Below, one piece after another: positions 40,688 through 48,974 of a stretch of 64,000 nucleotides of DNA. Origin of the DNA: Plastoroseomonas hellenica (GTDB taxonomy: Bacteria; Pseudomonadota; Alphaproteobacteria; Acetobacterales; Acetobacteraceae); contig NZ_JAAGBB010000012.1 in the NCBI RefSeq assembly GCF_018129085.1, positions 62,001 through 126,000 on the forward strand, written 5' to 3'. Under the pieces are notes generated by a model, which was not told where the DNA came from, searched no databases, and saw only the letters and a program-made list of their open reading frames with translations. Position numbers and translations under genes: made by a program. Numbering within the stretch: the stretch's first letter is position 1; each line of letters begins with the position of its first letter.

Positions 40688-41627
40688 CGACGCGGCCCCA
40701 TTTCTCGGTCTCGCTGCGCAGGAAGGCCGCCAGTTCCTCGACCGAGGACGACTGGCCGTCGACCCCGGCATTGGCCATGCGCTGCTGTGCCGCGGGATCG
40801 GCGATGGCGGCGCGCACCGACTGGTTCAGCCGCGCGATGGCGGCCGGCGGCGTGCCGCCGGTAGTCATCACGCAGCCCCAGCTCGTCGCGGTGGCGCCGG
40901 GCCAGCCGGCTTCCGTCACCGTCTCGACCTGCGGCAGCAGCGGATGGCGCTGCGGGCCGGTCACGGCGAGCGCGCGGATCTGGCCCGCGGCGATATTGCC
41001 GGTGGTCGCTGCGATCTGCACCAGCATCATCTCGATATTGCCGGAGACGAGATCGTTCATCGCGGCCCCCGAACCGCGATAGGGCACGTGCACGACGTCG
41101 ATGCCGGCCTGGATCTTGAACAGCTCCGCCGCCGTGTGGGTGGAGGCGCCATGGCCCGAGGAGCCGAAGGAGAAGGCACCCGGCCGCTGCTTCGCGAGGT
41201 CCACGAATTCCCGCAGCGTGCGCACCGGCAGGCGGTTGGTGACCACGATCACCATGTCGCTGGTATAGGCCATCGAGACCGGGGCGAAGTCGCGCACCGG
41301 GTCGAAGGGCATCGAGGCATAGATGTGCTGGTTGGTGGTCAGCAGCCCGGTGGTGCCCATCAGCAGGGTATGGCCATCGGCTGGCGCCTTGGCGACCAGG
41401 TCGCCGCCGATATTGCCGCCGGAGCCACCGCGGTTCTCGACCACCACCGTCTGGCCGAGATTCTCCGTCATGCGCTCGGCGACGATGCGTGCCGCGATGT
41501 CGGTGCTGCCCCCCGCGACATAGGGCACCACGAAGCGCAGTGGGCGGGAGGCGCTCCAGCCGGACTGGGCCCGCGCAACAAAGGGCGCGAACAGGCCGGC
41601 GGCAATCAGGGGGCGACGACGGATCAT
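40659..41627 (-). CDS. Bug/TctC-family binding protein, third of three
   Basis: A 322-residue periplasmic binding protein: signal peptide MIRRRPLIAAGLFAPFVARA, motif 1 RFVVPYVAGGSTDIAARIVA, motif 2 TVVVENRGGSGGNIGGDLVA, then ADGHTLLMGTTG and VVHVPYRGSGAAMNDLVSG. Bug proteins bind carboxylates for tripartite tricarboxylate transporters. This is the last gene of the Gfo/Idh-DUF993 operon and a paralogue of the two genes upstream. Its terminal 10 codons with stop are tandemly duplicated (40628-40687). No membrane subunits are near. Confidence 0.92.
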   Translation of the reverse strand: MIRRRPLIAAGLFAPFVARAQSGWSASRPLRFVVPYVAGGSTDIAARIVAERMTENLGQTVVVENRGGSGGNIGGDLVAKAPADGHTLLMGTTGLLTTNQHIYASMPFDPVRDFAPVSMAYTSDMVIVVTNRLPVRTLREFVDLAKQRPGAFSFGSSGHGASTHTAAELFKIQAGIDVVHVPYRGSGAAMNDLVSGNIEMMLVQIAATTGNIAAGQIRALAVTGPQRHPLLPQVETVTEAGWPGATATSWGCVMTTGGTPPAAIARLNQSVRAAIADPAAQQRMANAGVDGQSSSVEELAAFLRSETEKWGRVVREARIRVE

Positions 41628-41675
41628 GTATCCTCCGAAGGTATTTGCCCCGAGCGTCGCAGGGCATGGTTACCC

Positions 41676-42638
41676 TCAGCTTACCGTGATCCGGGCTTCC
41701 CTGACGACCCGTCCCCATTTCTCCGTCTCCGCCGCGATGAAGGCCGCGAACGCCTCCGGCGTGGAATGCGCGGGGTCGGCGCCGGCGGCTGCCATGCGGC
41801 TGCGCACCGGTCCATGCGTCGTGGCGTCACGCACTGCCGCGTTCAGCCGCGCCACGATCGGCGCCGGCGCATTGGCCGGCATCATGATCCCGCCCCAGCT
41901 CGAGCATTGCGCCCCTGGCAGGCCGGCTTCCGCGACCGTCGGCACCTCGGGCAACAGGGCATGGCGCGTGGCGCCGGTGACCGCCAGCGCGCGGATGCGG
42001 CCGTCCCGGATCTGGCCGATCGAGCCGGAGATCTGGTCCACCATCACATGCACATTGCCGGCCACCATGTCGTTCAGCGCCTGACCGCTGCCGCGATAGG
42101 GGACGTGCAGCATCTCGATCCGCGCGGCCAGGCGGAACAGCTCGGTCGCCACATGCGTCGTGGTGCCGGCGCCGGAGGATGCATAGGAGAGTGAATCCGG
42201 CCGCGCCTTGGCCGCCGCCACCAGCTCCGGCAGCGTACGCGCCGGGTGGCTGTTGGTGACGCTGATGACGAGGTCGGAGGCGAAGGCGAGCGAGACCGGG
42301 GTCAGGTCGCGCTGCGGATTGAACGGCATGTTGGCGTAGAGATGCGGTGCGATGGTGGTGGTGCCGGTCGCCGCCATCACGATCGCATGGCCATCGGCTG
42401 GGCTGCGCACCACATTCTCGGTGCCGATGAAGCCGGAGGAGCCGGTGCGGTTCTCGACCACCACCGGCTGACCAAGGGTTTCCGTCATCCGCTCCGCGAT
42501 GATGCGCGCGGCGACGTCGGTGCTGCCACCGGCGGCAAAGGGCACCACAAGGCGGATCGGGCGGGTCGGACCCCAGGCCTGGGCGCGCGCGGCGAAGGGC
42601 GCCAGCACAGCGGCGGCGAGCAAAGGGCGGCGAAGCAT
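41676..42638 (-). CDS. Bug/TctC-family binding protein, second of three
   Basis: A 320-residue Bug protein. The ATG at 42638 begins the signal peptide MLRRPLLAAAVLAPFAARAQ and is preceded by AGGAGGA; upstream reading is not protein-like. Motifs IRLVVPFAAGGSTDVAARII, PVVVENRTGSSGFIGTENVV, ADGHAIVMAATG and LHVPYRGSGQALNDMVAGNV follow. It is closely similar to its neighbours at 40659 and 42777 over the full length, implying tandem duplication, but with enough divergence for different ligands. Confidence 0.92.
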   Translation of the reverse strand: MLRRPLLAAAVLAPFAARAQAWGPTRPIRLVVPFAAGGSTDVAARIIAERMTETLGQPVVVENRTGSSGFIGTENVVRSPADGHAIVMAATGTTTIAPHLYANMPFNPQRDLTPVSLAFASDLVISVTNSHPARTLPELVAAAKARPDSLSYASSGAGTTTHVATELFRLAARIEMLHVPYRGSGQALNDMVAGNVHVMVDQISGSIGQIRDGRIRALAVTGATRHALLPEVPTVAEAGLPGAQCSSWGGIMMPANAPAPIVARLNAAVRDATTHGPVRSRMAAAGADPAHSTPEAFAAFIAAETEKWGRVVREARITVS

Positions 42639-42776
42639 TGTGATGACATTCCTCCTGGCCGTCCCAGGATGACATCGTCGCAATGCTCCGGCCAGACCCA
42701 GGCCCTTCGCGGATGTAAAGGACGCCGGGACGAGTACCGTCCCGACGGCGGCGCGAAAGGCAGGCCCCAAGCGGCG

Positions 42777-43739
42777 TCAGTTGATGGTGATGCGCGCGTC
42801 CCGGACCACCCGCGCCCAGCGCTCATTCTCGCGGCCCATGCGGGCGACGAGCTCCTCCGGGGTCGAGGCGGCGGCGTCCGCACCGGCCGCGGCCATGCGC
42901 TCACGCACCGCGGGCTGCGCCGCGGCTTCGCGCAGCACGGCGTTGATGCGCGCGATCGCCGGCGCCGGCGTACCGGCGGGGGCCAGCACCGCGCCCCAGC
43001 TCGTGGATTCCGCGGCAGGCAGGCCGATCTCGGCGACCGTCGGCACATCGGGCAGCAGCGCGGCGCGGCGCGGGCCGGTGACAGCCAGCGCCCTGACACG
43101 GCCGCCCTGAATCTGGCCGATGGCCGACGGGAGCTGGTCCAGCATGAACTGCACGGTGCCTGCGACGGTGTCGTTCAGCGCCGGCGCGCTGCCGCGATAG
43201 GGGACATGCAGCACCTGGATATCGGCGGCCAGGCGGAACAGCTCCGCCACCATGTGGGTGGAGGAGCCGGAGCCGGCGGAGCCATAGGTCAGCCGCCCCG
43301 GCTGCGCGCGGGCCAGGGCCAGGAACTCCTGCGCGGTCTGCGCCTGCACCCCGGGGTTCACGATCAGCACGTGATCGGTGGTGAAGGCCATGGAGATCGG
43401 TGCCAGGTCGCGCGCCGGATCGAAGCCAAGATTGGCGTAGAGATGCGGGTTGATGGTGAGCGTGCCGGTGGTGCCCATGACCAGGGTGTGGCCGTCGGCG
43501 GGGCTGCGGGCCGCATTCTCCATGCCGAGATTGCCGCCGGAGCCGGTGCGGTTCTCCACCACCACGGGCTGGCCCAGCGCTTCCTGCAGCCGCTCGCCGA
43601 GGATGCGGGCCGCGACATCGGTGCCGCCGCCGGCGGGGAAAGGCACGACGAAGCGGATCGGGCGCGAGGGCGCCCAGGACTGCGCGCGCGCGACCGCCGG
43701 TGCGGCGAGCATCGCGGCGAGAAGGGTGCGTCGATTCAT
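42777..43739 (-). CDS. Bug/TctC-family binding protein, first of three
   Basis: A 320-residue Bug protein with signal peptide MNRRTLLAAMLAAPAVARAQ and GGGAGGA upstream of the ATG. Motifs: IRFVVPFPAGGGTDVAARIL, PVVVENRTGSGGNLGMENAA, ADGHTLVMGTTGTLTINPHL and LHVPYRGSAPALNDTVAG. It follows the TIM-barrel isomerase gene by 22 bp, making the Bug genes part of the catabolic operon and probable providers of its substrate. Confidence 0.93.
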   Translation of the reverse strand: MNRRTLLAAMLAAPAVARAQSWAPSRPIRFVVPFPAGGGTDVAARILGERLQEALGQPVVVENRTGSGGNLGMENAARSPADGHTLVMGTTGTLTINPHLYANLGFDPARDLAPISMAFTTDHVLIVNPGVQAQTAQEFLALARAQPGRLTYGSAGSGSSTHMVAELFRLAADIQVLHVPYRGSAPALNDTVAGTVQFMLDQLPSAIGQIQGGRVRALAVTGPRRAALLPDVPTVAEIGLPAAESTSWGAVLAPAGTPAPAIARINAVLREAAAQPAVRERMAAAGADAAASTPEELVARMGRENERWARVVRDARITIN

Positions 43740-43761
43740 TGAATTATCCTCCCGGGGTATC

Positions 43762-44574
43762 TCAGCAGAAGCGCGCGTGGCGGTCCTTCATGATCTGCAA
43801 CACGGTGTCGGGGTCTTCGGCCCACCAGCGCCGCGACAGCAGCTCGATCTCGGTGAAGCCGCGATAGCCGGCGCCTTCCGCCATGGCGCGCAGCGCGGGG
43901 ATGTCGATCACGCCATCACCGGGCATGCCGCGGTCGAAGACGAGGTCAGTCGTCGGTACCAGCCAGTCGCAGGCGTGGAAGCCGGCGATACGGGTGCCGG
44001 CACGCGCCATCTGGTGCGCGACATCCGGGTCCCACCACACGTGATAGACATCGACCGCGACGCCGGTGCCGGCACCGAGCGCGTCGCAGAGATCGAGCGC
44101 CTGGCCGAGCGTCGAGAGCACGGAGCGGTCCGCGCAGGTCATCGGGTGCAGCGGCTCCAGCGCGATGGTGACGCCCGCGTCGCGCGCCTCCGGCAGGATG
44201 GCGGCCAGACCGTCGCGCACCATGGCACGCGCGCCGGGCAGATCCTTCGATCCCGGCGGCAAGCCGCCACAGACCATCACCAGGCACTGCGCGCCGAGCG
44301 CATGCGCTTCCGCGATGGCGCGGCGGTTGTCCTCGATCGCCGCCGCCCGGCCGGCGGCATCGGGTGCCGGAAACATGCCACCGCGGCAGAGGCCGGTGAC
44401 GGTGAGGCCGGCGTCGCGGATCTGCTTCGCCGCCGCCTGCAGCCCCATCGCCTGCAGCACGTCACGCCAGGGCGAGATGCCGGGGATGCCGTGCCGCGCG
44501 CAGCCTTCGATGCATTGCGCGAGGCCCCATGTCTCCTTCACCGTAACGGTGTTGAGGGAAAGCGCGTTGGTCAT
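43762..44574 (-). CDS. sugar phosphate isomerase/epimerase (TIM barrel)
   Basis: A 270-residue xylose-isomerase-like TIM-barrel protein. Metal-ligand segments include GVTIALEPLHPMTC with Glu, GVAVDVYHVWWDP with Asp and His, RIAGFHACDWLVPTTD and GYRGFTEIELLSRRWW with the final Glu. Its ATG overlaps the DUF993 gene's TGA by one base (TGATG), so they are coupled. Together with DUF993 and Gfo/Idh it forms a recurrent but uncharacterised catabolic trio; substrate unknown. Confidence 0.88.
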   Translation of the reverse strand: MTNALSLNTVTVKETWGLAQCIEGCARHGIPGISPWRDVLQAMGLQAAAKQIRDAGLTVTGLCRGGMFPAPDAAGRAAAIEDNRRAIAEAHALGAQCLVMVCGGLPPGSKDLPGARAMVRDGLAAILPEARDAGVTIALEPLHPMTCADRSVLSTLGQALDLCDALGAGTGVAVDVYHVWWDPDVAHQMARAGTRIAGFHACDWLVPTTDLVFDRGMPGDGVIDIPALRAMAEGAGYRGFTEIELLSRRWWAEDPDTVLQIMKDRHARFC

Positions 44575-45734
44575 CACGCGATTCCGTGGATGGCGAGAAG
44601 CTGCTTCATGCGCGCCACGGCCAGGTCCGGGTCCCGCAGCAGGCCGGCCGTATCGGCCAGGCGGAACAGCTCCGAGAAATGCCGGATGCTGCGGGTCGAT
44701 TGCTGACCGCCAACCATGACGAAATGATCCTGGTGTCCGTTCAGCCAGGCCATGAAGACGACGCCCGTCTTGTAGAAGCGGGTCGGCGCCTTGAAGATAT
44801 GGCGGCTCAGCGGCACCGTCGGCGCCAGGATGTCATGGAAGGTGCTGAGGTCGTTGCGCGACAGCGCCGCCAGCGCGCCGCCGACCGCGGGCGCGATCGG
44901 ATCGAAGATGCCGAGAAGCGCGTCGGAATAGCCCTGTTCGTCGCCCGCGATCAGCTCCGCGTAGTTGAAGTCGTCGCCGGTGTACATGCGCACGCCCTTC
45001 GGCAGACGGCGGCGCATCAGGATTTCCTTGCGGTCGTCGAGCAGCGAGATCTTCACGCCGTCGACCTTCCCCGCATGGGCATGGATGACCTCGAGCGCGG
45101 TCTCCATCGCGACCATGTGGTCGTGATTGCCCCAATAGCCTTCGAGGGCGGGATCGAACATCTCGCCGAGCCAGTGGATGATCACCGGCTGCTTCACCTG
45201 CGACAGCACGCGGTCATAGACGCGCACATAATCCTGCGGGCCGCGCGCCGCCTTGGCGAGCGCGCGCGACGCCATCAGGATGATGCGGCCGCCCATCGCC
45301 TCGACCGCTTCGCACTGCTCCTCATAGGCGCGGATCACGTCGTCGACACTGACATCCGGGCCGGGCGCCAGGTGGTCGGTGCCGGCGCCGCTCGCGATCG
45401 CGGCCCCCGGGATGTCGCGCGCCGCTTCGAGCGACAGGCGGATGAGCTGCTGCGCCGCCGCCCAGTCAAGGCCCATGCCGCGCTGCGCGGTATCCATCGC
45501 TTCCGCCACACCAAGCCCGAGCGACCAGAGGTGCTTCCGGAACGCGATGGTGCGGTCCCAGTCGATCTTCGCGTCCAGCCAGGGATCCTGCTCGGCGCGG
45601 GGATCGGCCACCACATGCGCGGCGGCCAGCGCGACGCGGGGAAAGGGCGGCGTCGCCCGCGCGAAGTCACGCGGCGGACTGGTGGTGAAGAGCGCCAGCG
45701 CGCCATTCGTGTCCGGCAGGGTCAGCGTCGGCAT
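44574..45734 (-). CDS. DUF993-family protein (DHDPS-like TIM barrel)
   Basis: A 386-residue protein of the DUF993 family, distantly related to dihydrodipicolinate synthase-type aldolases. Recognisable stretches are WLDAKIDWDRTIAFRKHLWS, LGLGVAEAMDTAQRGMGLDW, IASGAGTDHLAPGP, VIIHWLGEMFDPALEGYWG, VDGVKISLLD with a Lys where class I aldolases place the Schiff-base lysine, and MYTGDDFNYAEL. Length is normal for the family. Function is not established; an aldolase or lyase of a keto-acid sugar derivative is the natural guess. It lies 4 bp after the Gfo/Idh gene. Confidence 0.85.
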   Translation of the reverse strand: MPTLTLPDTNGALALFTTSPPRDFARATPPFPRVALAAAHVVADPRAEQDPWLDAKIDWDRTIAFRKHLWSLGLGVAEAMDTAQRGMGLDWAAAQQLIRLSLEAARDIPGAAIASGAGTDHLAPGPDVSVDDVIRAYEEQCEAVEAMGGRIILMASRALAKAARGPQDYVRVYDRVLSQVKQPVIIHWLGEMFDPALEGYWGNHDHMVAMETALEVIHAHAGKVDGVKISLLDDRKEILMRRRLPKGVRMYTGDDFNYAELIAGDEQGYSDALLGIFDPIAPAVGGALAALSRNDLSTFHDILAPTVPLSRHIFKAPTRFYKTGVVFMAWLNGHQDHFVMVGGQQSTRSIRHFSELFRLADTAGLLRDPDLAVARMKQLLAIHGIA

Positions 45735-45738
45735 GATC

Positions 45739-46893
45739 TCACACCTCCAGCTTCGGCAGGTCGATCCAGCGGCGCTCCGCCCAGGATTGCAGCCCGGCTT
45801 CGGCGAGCTGCACGCCCTTGGCGCCGGCCAGCAGGTCCCAGGGGAAGCTCGCGGTCTCGCCGGCGATATACTTCAGGAACATCTCCCACTGTACGCGGAA
45901 GCCGTTCGGATAGGGCTGGGTGTCCGGCACTTCCTGCCAGCCCGCATAGAAATCGATGGTCTGCGGCACGTCCGGATTCCAGACCGGCTTCGGCGTGTTC
46001 ACCCGCGACTGCGTCCAGCACTTGGTCAGACCGGCGATGGCGCTGCCATGGGTGCCGTCGACCTGGAAGGTCACGAGATCGTCGCGCCTGACGCGCGTCA
46101 CCCAGCTTGAGTTGATGTGCGCGATAACGCCGCCCGCGAGCTGGAAGGTCGCGTAGGCCGCATCGTCGGCATCCGCCTTGTAGGGCTTGCCGTCTTCCCC
46201 GATGCGCTCCGGGATGTGCACGGCGCCGAGGCAGGAGACGCTTTCGACCTCCCCGAACAGGTTGTCGAGCACGTAGCGCCAGTGGCAGAGCATATCGAGG
46301 ATGATGCCGCCGCCTTCAGCCTTCTTATAGTTCCAGGACGGGCGCTGCGCCGGCTGCAGATCGCCCTCGAAGACCCAGTAGCCGAACTCGCCCTTCACCG
46401 AGCAGATGCGGCCGAGCGCACCGCTGTCGAGCACCATCTTCAGCTTGCGTAGCCCCGGCAGGAACAGCTTGTCCTGCACCACGCCGTGCTTGATGCCGGC
46501 CTGCTTGGCGAGGCGCGCGACGTCCAGCGCATCCTCCAGACGGTCGGCGGTCGGCTTCTCGCAATAGATGTGCTTGCCGGCGGCGATCGCACGGCGGAGC
46601 AAAGCCGCGCGCATCTGGGTGGTCGCTGCGTCGAAGAAGAGGATGTCGTCCTTGTTCGCGAGCGCGGCGTCGAGATCCGTCGTCACCCGCTCGATCCCGT
46701 AAGCGCGGGCCAGCGCCTGCACCTTCTCCTGGTTGCGGCCGACCAGGATCGGGTCGGGCATGATCCGGTCCCCATTCGCCAGCAGCACGCCGCCATCAGC
46801 GCGGATCGCGGCGATGGAGCGGATCAGGTGCTGGTTCATCCCCATCCGGCCGGTGATGCCGTTCATGATGAGGCCGATGCGGCGTTCCGCCAT
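45739..46893 (-). CDS. Gfo/Idh/MocA-family oxidoreductase
   Basis: A 384-residue NAD(P)-dependent oxidoreductase of the glucose-fructose/inositol dehydrogenase family. The N-terminal Rossmann site is IGLIMNGITGRMGMNQH, an unusual form of the glycine motif. The conserved EKPTADRL motif contains the catalytic Lys, followed by KHGVVQDKLFLPGLRKLK. The C-terminal alpha/beta half carries GGIILDMLCHWRYVLDNLFG with the catalytic Asp/His pair. It is the first gene of the operon, with a GGAG before the ATG and a dyad operator 26-41 bp upstream. Confidence 0.9.
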   Translation of the reverse strand: MAERRIGLIMNGITGRMGMNQHLIRSIAAIRADGGVLLANGDRIMPDPILVGRNQEKVQALARAYGIERVTTDLDAALANKDDILFFDAATTQMRAALLRRAIAAGKHIYCEKPTADRLEDALDVARLAKQAGIKHGVVQDKLFLPGLRKLKMVLDSGALGRICSVKGEFGYWVFEGDLQPAQRPSWNYKKAEGGGIILDMLCHWRYVLDNLFGEVESVSCLGAVHIPERIGEDGKPYKADADDAAYATFQLAGGVIAHINSSWVTRVRRDDLVTFQVDGTHGSAIAGLTKCWTQSRVNTPKPVWNPDVPQTIDFYAGWQEVPDTQPYPNGFRVQWEMFLKYIAGETASFPWDLLAGAKGVQLAEAGLQSWAERRWIDLPKLEV

Positions 46894-46918
46894 GGCTCCG
46901 TTCCCTCTAGTGCGGTTG

Positions 46919-46934
46919 GTAACTGGTCAGTTAC
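46919..46934. promoter_or_regulatory. TetR-type operator
   Basis: A perfect inverted repeat GTAACTG-GT-CAGTTAC in the 65-bp gap between the TetR gene and the Gfo/Idh operon. It stands out as AT-rich in this GC-rich sequence, and dyads of this form are typical of TetR-family operators. Its position just upstream of the operon start suggests repression in the absence of an inducer. Confidence 0.65.
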
Positions 46935-46958
46935 TTAAGACCGGAAGCCCACCCGGAG

Positions 46959-47594
46959 TCAAGCCGGTCGCAGGAAGCTCAGCACGACATCGACGCAATG
47001 CGCCTCCCGCGCGTCCAGCGCCGCCTCGGTGTCGAGGCCGGCGCCGAAGATGGTCGAGAGCGTGTGCCGGTTCGCGATGAAGAAATGCCCGAGCGCCACG
47101 ATCGTCACATAGAGTTGCAGCGGATCGACGCCGGTGCGGAACACGCCCGCCACTTCCCCCCGCGCCAGCACGCCGCGCAGCGCGTCGAGCAACGGCGAAT
47201 AGAGCGCCTGCACCTGCTGCGAGCGTTGCAGATAGGCGGCACGGTGGATGTTCTCCTGGTTCAGCAGCGCCACGAATTCCGGATGCGCGGCCGTATAGCG
47301 GAGGTTGAAGCGCACGAGCCGCGCCATGGCCTCGGGGGGCGCCAGCGCATCGGTCTCGATCGCGCGCTCCTCTTCCCGCTTGGCGGCATAGGCGCGTTCC
47401 AGCACCGTCAGCCAGAGCTCCTCCTTGGAGCCGAAATAGGCGTAGAGCATGCGCTTGTTGGCGCCGGCGCGCGCCGCGATCTCATCCACCCGGGCGCCGG
47501 CCAGGCCATTGGCCGCGAACTCCGCCAGCGCCGCGTCGAGGATCCGCGCCTGTGTCGCCGCGGCGCGATCACCGCGCCTGACCTTCTCCGCCAC
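46959..47594 (-). CDS. TetR-family transcriptional regulator
   Basis: A 211-residue TetR repressor. The N-terminal HTH is in ILDAALAEFAANGLAGARVD and IAARAGANKRMLYAYFGSKE. The C-terminal ligand domain has RFNLRYTAAHPEFVALLNQE, typical of the RutR-like TetR group. It is transcribed towards the Gfo/Idh-DUF993-isomerase-Bug operon, 65 bp upstream of it, with a dyad operator between. The SMP-30 lactonase gene is divergent on the other side, so both may belong to one regulon. Confidence 0.9.
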   Translation of the reverse strand: MAEKVRRGDRAAATQARILDAALAEFAANGLAGARVDEIAARAGANKRMLYAYFGSKEELWLTVLERAYAAKREEERAIETDALAPPEAMARLVRFNLRYTAAHPEFVALLNQENIHRAAYLQRSQQVQALYSPLLDALRGVLARGEVAGVFRTGVDPLQLYVTIVALGHFFIANRHTLSTIFGAGLDTEAALDAREAHCVDVVLSFLRPA

Positions 47595-47656
47595 GCCTTG
47601 CCCCCCTCACGAAACGGGGCACATTCTGCGGGCAACCGCAGCGGGAGGACAGAGAC

Positions 47657-48610
47657 TTGGCCGAAGCACCCTGGCAGCAGAGCGCGCGCTACCCCGACCC
47701 AAGCATCGTGGCGCTGGATCCCTCCTTCAAACGCTACCATCTGGCGCTATCAGCGGTGGAACGGCTCTGGACCGGCTCGCGCTGGGGCGAAGGCCCGGTC
47801 TGGTTCGGCGATGGCCGCTTCCTGTTGTGGTCGGATATTCCGAACAACCGCGTGCTGAAATGGGAGGAGGAGACCGGCGCCGTCTCCATCTTCCAGAAGC
47901 CCTCGAACAACGCCAATGGCCATACCCGCGACCGGCAGGGCCGGCTGATCGCCTGCGAGCATTTCGGCCGCCGCGTGGTGCGCTTCGAGTATGACGGCGC
48001 CACCACCGTGCTGGCCGACAGCTTTAAGGGCAAGCGGCTCAACAGCCCGAACGACGTGGTGGTGAAGAGCGACGGCTCGATCTGGTTCACCGATCCGCCC
48101 TTCGGCATCATGGGCTTCTACGAAGGCGAACGGGTCGTACCGGAGCTGCCGCACACCAACGCCTACCGCATCGATGGGCAGAGCGGCGAGATCACCCTGG
48201 TCGCCGACGACATCGACCACCCGAACGGCCTCGCCTTCAGCCCGGACGAGAGCATCCTCTACGTCATCGAAAGCCGCGGCGAGCCGCGCAACATCCTGGC
48301 CTACGACCTAGCGCCGGACGGCAAAACGCTGCGCAACCGCCGGATCTTCATCGCGACGCAAACCGGCGAGACACCGGATGGCTTCCGTGTGGATACCGAC
48401 GGCAATCTCTGGTGCGGCTGGGGCATGACGCCGGCCTTCGACGGCGTCCGCGTCTACAACAGCAGCGGCGCCCCGATCGGGCATATCCACCTGCCGGAAC
48501 GCTGCGCGAATCTCTGCTTCGGCGGACGACAGCGCAACCGGCTGTTCATGTCGGCGGCGCAGTCGCTGTTCTCGCTCTACGTGAACACCCAGGGCGCCGC
48601 GGGCGGATGA
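47657..48610 (+). CDS. SMP-30/gluconolactonase-family protein
   Basis: A 317-residue six-bladed beta-propeller lactonase. Motifs are GSRWGEGPVWFGDGRFLLWS with the metal-ligand Glu, NNANGHTRDRQGRLIACEHF, LNSPNDVVVKSDGSIWFTDP with the ligand Asn, DDIDHPNGLAFSPDESILYV and GFRVDTDGNLWCGWG with the catalytic Asp. It starts at TTG 47657, preceded by GGGAGGA. It hydrolyses sugar lactones; being divergent from the TetR gene and near Gfo/Idh dehydrogenase, it likely opens a lactone made in the same pathway. Confidence 0.9.
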   Translation: MAEAPWQQSARYPDPSIVALDPSFKRYHLALSAVERLWTGSRWGEGPVWFGDGRFLLWSDIPNNRVLKWEEETGAVSIFQKPSNNANGHTRDRQGRLIACEHFGRRVVRFEYDGATTVLADSFKGKRLNSPNDVVVKSDGSIWFTDPPFGIMGFYEGERVVPELPHTNAYRIDGQSGEITLVADDIDHPNGLAFSPDESILYVIESRGEPRNILAYDLAPDGKTLRNRRIFIATQTGETPDGFRVDTDGNLWCGWGMTPAFDGVRVYNSSGAPIGHIHLPERCANLCFGGRQRNRLFMSAAQSLFSLYVNTQGAAGG

Positions 48611-48635
48611 CCCGGGCCGGGGTGACGCAGCCGGC

Positions 48636-48950
48636 TCAACCCCCCAGCCAGACGACATGGCCACGCAGGGCCGGCGGATCTTCCCGCGTCCAGCCCTGTC
48701 GCGCGGCATAGGCTTGCATCGCATCGAAGCCGGCGCGCCATTCGGCGGAGCCGTCGCGCCCGGCAGCGCGCAGGAGCCAGTCGACGGCGACCCAGGCATG
48801 GTCGGGACCGGAGAAATCCACCACACCGCCGAGCTCCGTGGCCAGCCCGGGAAGCTGGTCCGGACTGGCGGCAGCGACCACGCGGAAGCGGCGGAGGTCG
48901 TCCGGCTCGACCAAGACTGGTGCCTGTCCCTGCGCCACATGCACTTCCAT
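48636..48950 (-). CDS. hypothetical protein, 104 aa
   Basis: A 104-residue acidic protein with no recognised family. It starts MEVHVAQGQAPVLVEPDDLR and contains RFRVVAAASPDQLPGLATEL and AWVAVDWLLRAAGRDGSAEW; no signal peptide or membrane segment. It follows the M24-family gene by 24 bp on the same strand and is probably co-transcribed with it. Codon use matches neighbours. Confidence 0.65.
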   Translation of the reverse strand: MEVHVAQGQAPVLVEPDDLRRFRVVAAASPDQLPGLATELGGVVDFSGPDHAWVAVDWLLRAAGRDGSAEWRAGFDAMQAYAARQGWTREDPPALRGHVVWLGG

Positions 48951-48974
48951 CGCGCCCTCCCGAGGTCCGAAGTC

